DNA from: Dehalococcoidales bacterium
Lineage (GTDB): Bacteria > Chloroflexota > Dehalococcoidia > Dehalococcoidales > UBA5760
Direction of reading: 5' to 3'
Length of the DNA: 10,234 nucleotides
NCBI GenBank assembly: GCA_030640485.1
Contig: DAOWJG010000042.1
Coordinates: 1 to 10,234 of the forward strand
Shown piece by piece: positions 1 through 6,079 of this stretch. The position numbers and the translations under genes are program-made. Position 1 is the first letter of the stretch; each line of letters opens with the position of its first letter. Under the pieces are notes generated by a model. That model saw only the letters and a program-made list of their open reading frames with translations, was not told the origin of the DNA and searched no databases.

Positions 1-533
1 ATTTTAAGACTGTTGCCGGGGCTACTAGCCTGCCCTGTATTCTCTATAACGTGCCGTCGCGTACGGTGGTTAACCTATCCGCGGACACGGTTATCAGGCT
101 GAGCCAGATTGATAACATCATCGGCATAAAGGAAGCCAGTGGTAACCTGGCTCAGATTTCTAAGATTATTAGTGGCGCTAGAGATGGTTTCCTGGTCTGG
201 AGCGGTAACGACGGCGACATTTTGCCAATATTAGCCATCGGCGGCTATGGTGTTATCAGCGTTGCCTCGCACCTGGTTGGTAAGCAGATTAGGGAAATGA
301 TTGATAGCTATATCAGCGGTAAAATTGAGGTCGCCGCCAGGATACACCGCCACCTCATGCCCCTGATTAATGCCATATTTATTGTCTCCAACCCGATCCC
401 CGTTAAGTATGCCCTCAACCATATTGGCTTTTCGGTAGGCAAACCACGCCTGCCGCTTACTGGGCCCGATGAAAAAACCGCTGCTGTTATCAGGGATGCC
501 CTGAAAGACTACCAGATTGACCTACCGGTATAA
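1..533 (+). CDS. dapA: 4-hydroxy-tetrahydrodipicolinate synthase, C-terminal part (5' end outside window)
   Basis: DapA condenses pyruvate with aspartate semialdehyde, the first committed step of the diaminopimelate/lysine pathway in the cytosol. The reading frame is open from base 3, and 176 residues are visible before the TAA at 531-533. Visible residues 15-21 read YNVPSRT, holding the catalytic-triad tyrosine (Tyr133 in E. coli numbering) and the Arg138 equivalent. GIKEASG at 41-47 holds the Schiff-base lysine (visible residue 43, codon 129-131). The Tyr-Lys distance of 28 residues equals that of E. coli DapA. Roughly the first 118 residues of this ~290-residue TIM-barrel enzyme lie before the window. 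An internal GTG/ATG start is not credible because homology continues upstream of it. It is the only plus-strand gene and converges on the minus-strand gene at 677-1141. A related aldolase of the same superfamily (N-acetylneuraminate lyase, KDG aldolase) cannot be fully excluded, but the motif context favours DapA. Confidence 0.9.
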   Translation, partial: FKTVAGATSLPCILYNVPSRTVVNLSADTVIRLSQIDNIIGIKEASGNLAQISKIISGARDGFLVWSGNDGDILPILAIGGYGVISVASHLVGKQIREMIDSYISGKIEVAARIHRHLMPLINAIFIVSNPIPVKYALNHIGFSVGKPRLPLTGPDEKTAAVIRDALKDYQIDLPV

Positions 534-655
534 AAGGGGATTCAGAGACTCTCTACTCTACTATGCTATGATATGGCTGAGCTATCTGTGACCAGAGCAC
601 AATCCTTAAAGATTCTTTTACCACTGTATCTACACACGAACACAAACTGTAACCT

Positions 656-690
656 AAAAAGGTACGGCCAGCGCCATTAACTAGGCCATA
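656..690 (-). terminator. Candidate intrinsic terminator of the zinc-ribbon membrane protein gene
   Basis: On the minus strand a 7-bp stem (TATGGCC at 690-684 with GGCCGTA at 669-663, one G-U pair) encloses a 14-base loop containing the gene's TAA stop. It is followed by CC and a run of five T at 660-656. The position right at the gene end suits a Rho-independent terminator. The loop is large and the T run short, so strength is uncertain. It offers no T tract for dapA transcription in the other direction. Confidence 0.4.
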
Positions 691-1141
691 GGAAGAATCC
701 AAGGGGTCCAAGAATAGCCCAAAAGAAAGCCCAGGCAACAATTATAGATGTTATGAAAATTATAAATATGATTAGGCCCCACATTGCCCATCTTCTTTGC
801 GAGGCCTTATATTGCTCAATGCTGTCCCATTTCTGATTCTGCCATGCCCATTTATTTCCCTTAGCTCCCAAGATGAATGCCCAAACAAGGCTAAAATAAG
901 GGATGAATGCAAGAAAAGCAATCCAAGTTCTATTTCTTATTCCCCAAATCCAGCTTAGCCAAAATGCACCCCAGTTCCATCCCTTGAGTTCAGCAGGCAA
1001 GATTGCTAACCTGCCAGTTCCCGACGTATTCTGGCCTTCAGATTCCAAAACTACCCCTTCACTATGTTCTTGTGTTAGCCCACAATTGGGGCAATATTTG
1101 CTCCCCGCTGGTATTTCTACACCGCATCTCTTGCATTTCAT
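677..1141 (-). CDS. Tryptophan-rich zinc-ribbon membrane protein of unknown function
   Basis: This 154-residue protein starts with a zinc ribbon: C3-x2-C6 and C17-x2-C20, with the CPNCG knuckle typical of N-terminal zinc ribbons on bacterial membrane proteins. A polar, probably flexible linker runs to about residue 50. A hydrophobic Trp-rich region (about 55-92) follows, then a polar loop (about 93-121), then a strongly hydrophobic helix (about 122-145). Fifteen of 154 residues are tryptophan. The block from KGWNWGAF through WAWQNQKW resembles a family I know only as 'zinc ribbon domain-containing protein', somewhat like DUF2628. No enzymatic motif is visible. The start at 1141 is set by a strong AAAAGGAGG site 7 bases upstream; an in-frame GTG at 1207 would add 22 residues and place that site inside the gene. 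It has its own strong promoter and a long leader. It probably lies in the cytoplasmic membrane with the ribbon in the cytosol; its role is unknown. Confidence 0.85.
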   Translation of the reverse strand: MKCKRCGVEIPAGSKYCPNCGLTQEHSEGVVLESEGQNTSGTGRLAILPAELKGWNWGAFWLSWIWGIRNRTWIAFLAFIPYFSLVWAFILGAKGNKWAWQNQKWDSIEQYKASQRRWAMWGLIIFIIFITSIIVAWAFFWAILGPLGFFLWPS

Positions 1142-1290
1142 TGTTCTGCCTCCTTTTCGTGTTAGTTCTACCAACGATAACCTAAAACAAAGGACATCAG
1201 CCACCACATTTACTTAGCGGTAACTAATGCCCTTCAATATCCCATCACCCCCTAGATAAGTCTTATTTCGGTCTCCTTTCTGTCGGGGCT
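1142..1290 (-). promoter_or_regulatory. Long 5' leader of the zinc-ribbon membrane protein gene
   Basis: With transcription starting about 6-8 bases after the -10 box at 1298-1293, the leader is about 145 bases. It holds an AAAGGAG (1279-1273) that no ATG, GTG or TTG follows at usable distance. It also has a CCCC (1288-1285) that can pair with GGGGG (1252-1248), and the interrupted palindrome ATAAG-A-CTTAT (1266-1256) between them. I recognise no known riboswitch or T-box element. Whether the folding is regulatory is inference. Confidence 0.35.
1149..1157 (-). promoter_or_regulatory. Strong ribosome binding site fixing the start at 1141
   Basis: The minus strand reads AAAAGGAGG, and its AGGAGG core ends 7 bases before the ATG at 1141-1139. 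This decides for the 154-residue product beginning MKCKRCG over the longer GTG-started frame from 1207. Confidence 0.85.
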
Positions 1291-1292
1291 TG

Positions 1293-1321
1293 AGTATAGT
1301 CATTTTTTTGTGGTTTGTCAA
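1293..1321 (-). promoter_or_regulatory. Strong sigma70-type promoter for the zinc-ribbon membrane protein gene
   Basis: The -35 box TTGACA (1321-1316) is perfect, the spacer is exactly 17 bases and contains a run of seven A, and the -10 box is TATACT (1298-1293). It sits between the purA stop (1384) and the gene start at 1141 on the same strand, so the downstream gene can be transcribed independently of purA. Confidence 0.85.
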
Positions 1322-1383
1322 TACCTTCAGTGGTGAGAGCAAGCGAGAAATTGTACGTGTGACTTTTGAGCTAGTCAACTAAG

Positions 1384-2667
1384 CTACAAGATAGGCGCTT
1401 TGTGAATGGTTTCCTCTCGTCGGGCGCCAACCGAGATGATACTTACCGGGCAGGAAGTGAGTTCTTCGAGTCGCGCGATATATTGCTTGGCTTGAGCCGG
1501 TAGCTTTTCATAGTCCCGGATGTCGCTGGTAGGAGACTGCCAGCCGGGTAATTCCTCATAGATTGGCTGACACCTATCAAGGCTAGTGATACTCCCCGGA
1601 AAGTAGTCAATGGTTTGTCCCTCCAGTTTATAGCCGACACATATCTTGAGCTGAGGCAGAGTATCGAGAACATCGAGACGGGTAATGGCGATGCTAGTCA
1701 AGCCGTTGACTTGAGTGCTAAAGCGAGCCGCCACCCCGTCAAACCAGCCACAACGGCGGGCTCGGCCGGTGGTAGTGCCGTACTCATGAGCCCGCTCTCG
1801 AATCAAACCACCGGTTGTATCCAGTAGTTCCGTCGGCATGGGGCCGCTACCCACCCGGGTACAGTAGGCCTTAAACACGCCTAAAACCCGGTCAATCCTG
1901 GTTGGTCCCAGTCCAGCACCCAAACAACCGCCACCAGCCAGTGGTGAGGAGGAAGTGGTATAAGGGTAGGTGCCAAAATCGGGGTCAAGTAGCGTCCCCT
2001 GGGCTCCCTCTAACATAACCAGCTCATTTCTATCCAAGGCCCTGGCTAGCATTACCGTTGTCTCCCGGATAAGGGGCGCCAGGTGTTCTCCATACTGGCA
2101 ATACTGGCGATATATTTCGTCCAGTGACAGCGGGTCAGCCCCATAAATTTTGGTCAAGATGGTGTTTTTGTACTCAAGAATAGGGCGGAGTCGCTCTAGA
2201 AAGGCTTCCCTATCGAGAAGGTCGCCGACTCTGATACCTAACCTGGCGGTTTTGTCGGTAAAGGCGGGCCCGATACCCTTACGCGTGGTGCCGATTGCCT
2301 TCCCTCCCCGCGACTGCTCCTCGAGACCATCAAGTAGGATGTGGTAGGGCATAATTAGATGTGCCCGGTCACTAATAAACAGACTACTGGTATCCACCCC
2401 CTTTTGGTTAAGCTGGGCCGTCTCACCAATCAGTACTGCCGGGTTAATGGCTACCCCATTACCAATAATGCAGGTAACCCCGGGGTAGAAGATACCAGAT
2501 GGGACGAGGTGCAGCCCGAACTCGCCATAGTGATTAATTACCGTATGCCCGGCGTTATCACCACCGGAAAAACGTACCACAACCCTGGCTTTTTCCGCGA
2601 GGAGGTCAACTATCTTACCCTTCCCTTCGTCTCCCCATTGAGCTCCAATAATAGCAATAACTGGCAT
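1384..2667 (-). CDS. purA: Adenylosuccinate synthetase
   Basis: PurA joins IMP and aspartate using GTP to make adenylosuccinate, the first step from IMP to AMP, in the cytosol. The 427-residue length matches the family (about 420-430). GAQWGDEGKGK (8-18) is the signature P-loop with catalytic Asp13. NAGHT (38-42) carries catalytic His41. GTTRKGIGPAF (126-136), EGAQGTLLDPDFGTYP (220-235) and GTTTGRARRCGW (297-308) are the IMP-binding and GTP-associated signatures, and SVGARREE near the C-terminus contacts the guanine. Residue 37 is Asp (GGDNAGHT), where Asn or His is common in other species; this is probably harmless. The ATG at 2667 is preceded by AAAGGAG at suitable spacing. The gene follows pgsA after 94 bases, which contain a promoter-like sequence, so it is probably a separate transcription unit. 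I see no convincing terminator after its TAG. Confidence 0.97.
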   Translation of the reverse strand: MPVIAIIGAQWGDEGKGKIVDLLAEKARVVVRFSGGDNAGHTVINHYGEFGLHLVPSGIFYPGVTCIIGNGVAINPAVLIGETAQLNQKGVDTSSLFISDRAHLIMPYHILLDGLEEQSRGGKAIGTTRKGIGPAFTDKTARLGIRVGDLLDREAFLERLRPILEYKNTILTKIYGADPLSLDEIYRQYCQYGEHLAPLIRETTVMLARALDRNELVMLEGAQGTLLDPDFGTYPYTTSSSPLAGGGCLGAGLGPTRIDRVLGVFKAYCTRVGSGPMPTELLDTTGGLIRERAHEYGTTTGRARRCGWFDGVAARFSTQVNGLTSIAITRLDVLDTLPQLKICVGYKLEGQTIDYFPGSITSLDRCQPIYEELPGWQSPTSDIRDYEKLPAQAKQYIARLEELTSCPVSIISVGARREETIHKAPIL

Positions 2668-2693
2668 TATCTCTCCTTTAAGCTTCTTAGTAA

Positions 2694-2722
2694 TTTATAG
2701 CATAAGTAACGTTACCGATAAA
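2694..2722 (-). promoter_or_regulatory. purA: Putative extended -10 promoter for purA with an internal palindrome
   Basis: The minus strand has TGC-TATAAA (-10 at 2699-2694 with the TG extension at 2702-2701) and, 17 bases upstream, TTTATC (2722-2717), a weak -35 with three of six matches. A perfect 10-base palindrome, GTAACGTTAC (2706-2715), lies between the two boxes and could be an operator. The leader to the ATG would be about 20 bases and contains the ribosome binding site. Confidence 0.45.
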
Positions 2723-2761
2723 GGCGGCTGGGATATGATACTTATAGTGACCTCCCCAAGG

Positions 2762-3361
2762 CTACTTTTTGGCTTGCTTTAGCACATGAGATAACCGCTG
2801 TCCCGCGGTAATAAAGCTGAATACTGCTATAATAGCTAGGGCGATGATTAGGGCATTGCCAAGGTGGCTCAGCAGAAGACCTGCTGCCAGCACAATCACC
2901 CGCTCAGCCCGCGTAAATAGACCTACTTTACACTCCAGTCCAATTGCCTCAGCTCTCGCCCTGATATAGCTCACTAGTGGCGACCCGACTAGAGCCAGAC
3001 CAACAAGCAGTATGCCAATAACAGACTGATTACCCAAGAATAAGTAGAATACCAAGATGCCCAGCAGCAGCACTGCCTCAGATATGCGGTCAAGGGTAGA
3101 ATCGAAGATAGCGCCAAAACGGCTAACTTGGTTAGTGTGGCGAGCCAGGGCTCCATCCAGCATATCAAGAAAACCGCTGGCCAGCACCACGAAGCCAGCA
3201 ATGAAAAGGTGTCCGCTGGCAATAAGGACCGCCCCACCAAGGGCTGTGGCAAAGCCTATCCAGGTTAGAGTTGTGGGGGTGATATGCGTCTTCACCAGAA
3301 GCGGCATTATTGGCTCGGTGAGGTGGTAGGCGGACTTACGGGCTCGGGTTAGTTTTGTCAT
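2762..3361 (-). CDS. CDP-alcohol phosphatidyltransferase, probably phosphatidylinositol-phosphate synthase
   Basis: This 199-residue integral membrane enzyme belongs to the CDP-alcohol phosphotransferase family, which moves a phosphatidyl group from CDP-diacylglycerol to an alcohol. The full signature is present: D66-x2-D69-G70-x2-A73-R74, then G83-x3-D87-x3-D91, giving the metal-binding and catalytic aspartates. About five to six hydrophobic helices are visible. SYIRARAEAIG (131-141) followed by FTRAERV (149-155) resembles the segment that binds the inositol phosphate head group in mycobacterial PIP synthases, rather than glycerol-phosphate enzymes. The neighbouring inositol-phosphate synthase and PimA-like gene support inositol 1-phosphate as acceptor. 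The start at 3361 overlaps the glycosyltransferase gene by 26 bases, with only a weak ribosome site (AAGAG), suggesting translational coupling. The alternative is a housekeeping phosphatidylglycerophosphate synthase. The family is certain; the substrate is inferred. Confidence 0.85.
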   Translation of the reverse strand: MTKLTRARKSAYHLTEPIMPLLVKTHITPTTLTWIGFATALGGAVLIASGHLFIAGFVVLASGFLDMLDGALARHTNQVSRFGAIFDSTLDRISEAVLLLGILVFYLFLGNQSVIGILLVGLALVGSPLVSYIRARAEAIGLECKVGLFTRAERVIVLAAGLLLSHLGNALIIALAIIAVFSFITAGQRLSHVLKQAKK

Positions 3362-4559
3362 TAGCTCTTACTTTTCTAGAAAACAGCTTACCCAGGTCTT
3401 CAACGATCATTTTTCTTAACGAGAAGGTTTCTCTCTGTGGAGCCTTCTTAAGCACTTCGGTATAGTGGGCCAGTACCTGCTGGGCAACGTGTTTCCAGTC
3501 ATACTCGGCGGCCTTAAGTATTCCCCTGGCCCCCATCTGTTGCCGGAGTGTCTCATCAGTCAGCAGAGTAATCAGGGCTTGGGCTAGCCTTTCATCATCC
3601 TTTGGTGGTACCAGTAGTCCTTCAGCGCCGTGAGTTACTATGCTGGCATAACCATCTATATTTGAGGCAACGACCGGCTTACCCACTGCCATCGCCTCCA
3701 GTAGAATAATACCAAAGCTTTCCCAGCCGGTAGCCGGGGCACAGAAAACATCGGCTGTTTTGTAGTATCTGGGTAGTTCGTCATAACTGGTGTAGCCAAT
3801 AAAAACAACGTCCTCTAAGCCGCTCTGTTTAACCTGCTTCTCGTATTTACTACGCAGTCTGGTGCCCGGCCCCACGATGATAAGTCGTGAGTTGGGAAAA
3901 ACGCGTTTAACCCGCTGGTAGGCTTTCAGCAGATAGTCGGCACCTTTTCGTTTCTCGAGGCGACCGACAAACAGAATATTCAGTTTTCCATCGCAAAAGT
4001 CGTCAATTGGTGCTACGTTAGGAGAAAAGTGCTCAGTATCAACACCGTTAGGGATAATGTTATAGTCGGCTGGGAAATACTTGTTGACGAATTCCTTAGC
4101 TGGTTTAGATACGGCGATTCTGCCGTCAAGCTTGCTGAACCATCTCTTGAAAAACATGGGGCTAAAGGGCTTGGCAATGTTATATCCCTTGCCGTCGAAG
4201 GCGTGAAAGGTGCCGACATTGGCGGTGCGTGACATGCGAAGTACGGTAGTGCATAACATGGGCATCAAGGGTTCGTGAAGATGGATGATATCAAATTTCT
4301 CTTCATTCAGTATGGTAGTTATGGTGGTTGATAACCGAGGGGATATGGTAACACGGGCAATAGAGCCACTCATTGGAATAGCTCGCGGCTTGCCAATGTG
4401 TATAAACCGGTCGCCAAGGGTAGTAATCGGGCTGGAAGCCGGGGCAATGAATTTCACCTCATGACCCATCTCAGTCAGATGTTGACCCAGCGAGATAATA
4501 TGATTGGCGACACCACCGGGGTAAGCAAAATCATACGGTGAGACTAACGCTATCTTCAT
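3336..4559 (-). CDS. GT4 glycosyltransferase, PimA-like (probable phosphatidylinositol mannosyltransferase)
   Basis: This 407-residue GT-B fold retaining glycosyltransferase has an N-terminal Rossmann domain starting MKIALVSPYDFAYPGGVANH, where the glycine loop at 14-17 normally contacts the sugar nucleotide. HLHEP lies at 93-97, and GTFHAF at 116-121 contains the His corresponding to the functionally important His118 of PimA. NGVDTEHF at 171-178 marks the domain hinge. GRLEKRKG (199-206) supplies the Arg/Lys pair for the donor diphosphate, and E280-x7-E288 is the EX7E signature of family GT4. PimA transfers mannose from GDP-mannose to the inositol of phosphatidylinositol on the cytosolic face of the membrane. 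This protein is about 30 residues longer at a basic C-terminus, which may help membrane contact. It follows ino1 by 40 bases and overlaps the phosphatidyltransferase gene by 26. Donor and acceptor are inferred from family and context; another lipid or sugar acceptor is possible. Confidence 0.85.
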   Translation of the reverse strand: MKIALVSPYDFAYPGGVANHIISLGQHLTEMGHEVKFIAPASSPITTLGDRFIHIGKPRAIPMSGSIARVTISPRLSTTITTILNEEKFDIIHLHEPLMPMLCTTVLRMSRTANVGTFHAFDGKGYNIAKPFSPMFFKRWFSKLDGRIAVSKPAKEFVNKYFPADYNIIPNGVDTEHFSPNVAPIDDFCDGKLNILFVGRLEKRKGADYLLKAYQRVKRVFPNSRLIIVGPGTRLRSKYEKQVKQSGLEDVVFIGYTSYDELPRYYKTADVFCAPATGWESFGIILLEAMAVGKPVVASNIDGYASIVTHGAEGLLVPPKDDERLAQALITLLTDETLRQQMGARGILKAAEYDWKHVAQQVLAHYTEVLKKAPQRETFSLRKMIVEDLGKLFSRKVRANDKTNPSP

Positions 4560-4599
4560 TATATAGTTGCCTAATCCTATACCAGCTTATTTAAGATGA

Positions 4600-5703
4600 T
4601 CACTTGGAAGGATTGCTTTTCTGTTTAGCTTGCCGGCAACTATTAATAAACTCTCCCACCATGCGGCGGGCTTCGTCATCGGTGTATTGGATAGGTGGCG
4701 ATTTCATGAAGTAGGCCGAGGGAGCCGTCAATGACCCCTTGAGTCCACAGTCTAAGGCAAGCTTGCAGCATCTTATAGCGTCAATGATCACCCCTGCTGA
4801 GTTGGGGCTATCCCACACTTCAAGCTTTAGCTCCAGGTTCAGGGGCACATCACCGAAGGTCCGCCCTTCCATCCTGATATGGCAGAACTTACGGTCCAGA
4901 AGCCAGGGGACATAATCGCTGGGGCCAACGTGAATGTCGCCGGGGTTAAGCTGGTAGTCTAGCTGCGAGGTGACGGCGTTGGTTTTGGATATCTTCTTGG
5001 ATTCAAGGCGTTCTCGCTCCAGCATATTTAGGAAGTCGGTGTTACCACCAAAGTTTAGTTGGTAGGTTCGCTCCAGCTTAACGCCCCGGTCTCGGAAAAG
5101 CCGGGTAAGCACCCGATGAACAATGGTGGCACCGACCTGAGATTTTACATCGTCGCCGATAACCGGCAGTCCCTTTTCCTCAAAGCGCTTCTGCCAATAC
5201 TTCTCGCGCGCAATAAAGACGGGAATACAGTTGATATAGCCACAACCGGCCGCCAGTACCTGCTCGACATACCATTTAGTGGCTTCCTCGCTGCCGACAG
5301 GCAAATAGTTAAGTACTATATGGGTCTGGGTTTCTTTAAGGATTCTGACAATATCGGCGGTGGGGCCGGGTGCCTTTTCTATTATTTCCGATAGGTATTT
5401 GCCTAAGCCATCGTGGGTCATCCCCCGCTGCACCTTGACCCCGGTAGCTGGCACCTCGGTGAATTTAGAAGTATTATTGGGTGAAGTAAAGATTGCCTCG
5501 GCTAGGTCCTTGCCCACCTTTTTCTTATCGACATCAAAGGCGGCCACGAAATTGATGTCACTAATATGGTATCCCCCTAGATTAACGTGCATCAGTCCCG
5601 GCACAAATTCGCTCTCTTTTGCCTTCTGGTAATAATGAATACCCTGCACCAGAGATGAGACGCAGTTGCCCACGCCTATGATAGCTACATTTATATTCCC
5701 CAC
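4600..5703 (-). CDS. ino1: myo-inositol-phosphate synthase (inositol-3-phosphate synthase)
   Basis: This 367-residue enzyme converts glucose-6-phosphate to 1D-myo-inositol 3-phosphate (L-inositol 1-phosphate) with bound NAD, the only de novo route to inositol. The NAD-binding Rossmann motif is IGVGNCVSS (9-17). [10 protein letters not shown] (132-141), [11 protein letters not shown] (183-193), [11 protein letters not shown] (217-227) and [11 protein letters not shown] (231-241) are the conserved catalytic and NAD/phosphate-binding blocks of the family, with lysines at 187, 236, 237 and 240. Length and motifs match the short actinobacterial/archaeal type (mycobacterial Ino1), not the ~530-residue eukaryotic type. 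The start is GTG at 5703, with AAAGGAG about 10 bases upstream and no earlier start in frame near it. It begins the inositol-lipid cluster, 113 bases after the small zinc-ribbon gene. I found no strong promoter of its own, so it may be cotranscribed from 6035. Confidence 0.93.
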   Translation of the reverse strand: MGNINVAIIGVGNCVSSLVQGIHYYQKAKESEFVPGLMHVNLGGYHISDINFVAAFDVDKKKVGKDLAEAIFTSPNNTSKFTEVPATGVKVQRGMTHDGLGKYLSEIIEKAPGPTADIVRILKETQTHIVLNYLPVGSEEATKWYVEQVLAAGCGYINCIPVFIAREKYWQKRFEEKGLPVIGDDVKSQVGATIVHRVLTRLFRDRGVKLERTYQLNFGGNTDFLNMLERERLESKKISKTNAVTSQLDYQLNPGDIHVGPSDYVPWLLDRKFCHIRMEGRTFGDVPLNLELKLEVWDSPNSAGVIIDAIRCCKLALDCGLKGSLTAPSAYFMKSPPIQYTDDEARRMVGEFINSCRQAKQKSNPSK

Positions 5704-5816
5704 GTTTGATTTTCTCCTTTCCCGGCGGTATCAGGTTACTACAAGAGACCCACTAAATAACCCACCTTACCCCATTGCTCACTATCGTGGCTTAGCACTG
5801 TCAAATAGGCTAATAA

Positions 5817-5969
5817 TTAACCTTGACCAATTCTAAATACTTTAGTCCCACACACTGGGCAGACCCCACGCATAGCTGGTTTAGCATTCTTCAGGGTAAT
5901 GTGTTCGTGGTTTGCCATCAGCACCTTTTTTCGACATTTAAAGCAATATGCCTCATGCTTCTCTCCCAT
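5817..5969 (-). CDS. Small zinc-ribbon protein, DUF5679-like
   Basis: This 50-residue protein carries two CxxC knuckles, C9-F-K-C12 and C37-P-V-C40, separated by a basic stretch with TLKNAKPAMRGVCPVCGTK (25-43). That arrangement fits DUF5679, a family of very small proteins that I associate with Dehalococcoidia. Function is unknown; a single structural zinc ribbon of this kind could bind nucleic acid or another protein. The start at 5969 (ATG) is supported by AAGGAGGT (5985-5978), a near-perfect anti-16S match with 9-base spacing. A TTGACA element lies about 60 bases before the start. The gene stands between the translation operon and the inositol-lipid genes and may be expressed at high level. 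No truncation or frameshift is seen. Confidence 0.85.
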   Translation of the reverse strand: MGEKHEAYCFKCRKKVLMANHEHITLKNAKPAMRGVCPVCGTKVFRIGQG

Positions 5970-5977
5970 CTTCGGTG

Positions 5978-5985
5978 ACCTCCTT
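5978..5985 (-). promoter_or_regulatory. Near-perfect ribosome binding site for the small zinc-ribbon gene
   Basis: The minus strand reads AAGGAGGT, matching the 16S rRNA 3' tail over eight bases, 9 bases before the ATG at 5969. It is the best match in the window and supports this short frame as a real gene. Confidence 0.8.
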
Positions 5986-6006
5986 ATTAATATTGGGTCG
6001 GACTAT

Positions 6007-6035
6007 TTTCTATTATATTATATGCCGGCTGTCAA
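6007..6035 (-). promoter_or_regulatory. Sigma70-type promoter after truB, driving the small zinc-ribbon gene and perhaps ino1
   Basis: A perfect TTGACA (6035-6030) is followed by an A/T-rich stretch. At 17-base spacing the -10 would be TAGAAA (6012-6007, four of six matches). Two overlapping perfect TATAAT words (6022-6012) also occur but sit only 7 and 12 bases from the -35. The exact -10 is therefore unclear, though the whole region is promoter-like. No T-rich terminator hairpin separates truB from it. Confidence 0.6.
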
Positions 6036-6079
6036 GAATTTAGGCAGCTATGTCTGCGGTTCACCAGAAGATTAGTTCT

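Noticed and set aside
534-655. Terminator or small RNA after dapA
   Set aside because: Short inverted repeats such as AATC/GATT are present, but no G/C-rich stem with a T tract on the plus strand was found.
553-741. 62-codon minus-strand frame across the dapA/zinc-ribbon convergent gap
   Set aside because: It overlaps the 3' end of the well-supported zinc-ribbon gene in another frame and has no ribosome site or domain.
1142-1207. 22-residue N-terminal extension of the zinc-ribbon membrane protein from GTG at 1207
   Set aside because: The strong AAAAGGAGG site would lie inside the coding region, and the extension shows no domain; the ATG at 1141 directly after it is far better.
903-1217. Open frame of 104 codons on the plus strand
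   Set aside because: It is antisense to the zinc-ribbon gene, which has clear CxxC motifs, promoter and ribosome site; the plus-strand product has no recognisable domain.
1360-1377. Hairpin TGACT/AGTCA just after purA as a terminator
   Set aside because: Only five A/T-rich-to-mixed pairs with an 8-base loop and no T run follows on the minus strand.
2359-2700. 113-codon plus-strand frame opposite the start of purA
   Set aside because: It is the antisense shadow of purA, and the product has no family resemblance.
5776-5804. Second TTGACA (5804-5799) as a promoter for ino1
   Set aside because: At 17-base spacing the -10 would be TGAGCA, a poor match, and no better -10 is found at 16-18 bases; it also lies within a weak TTAGC/GCTAA inverted repeat.
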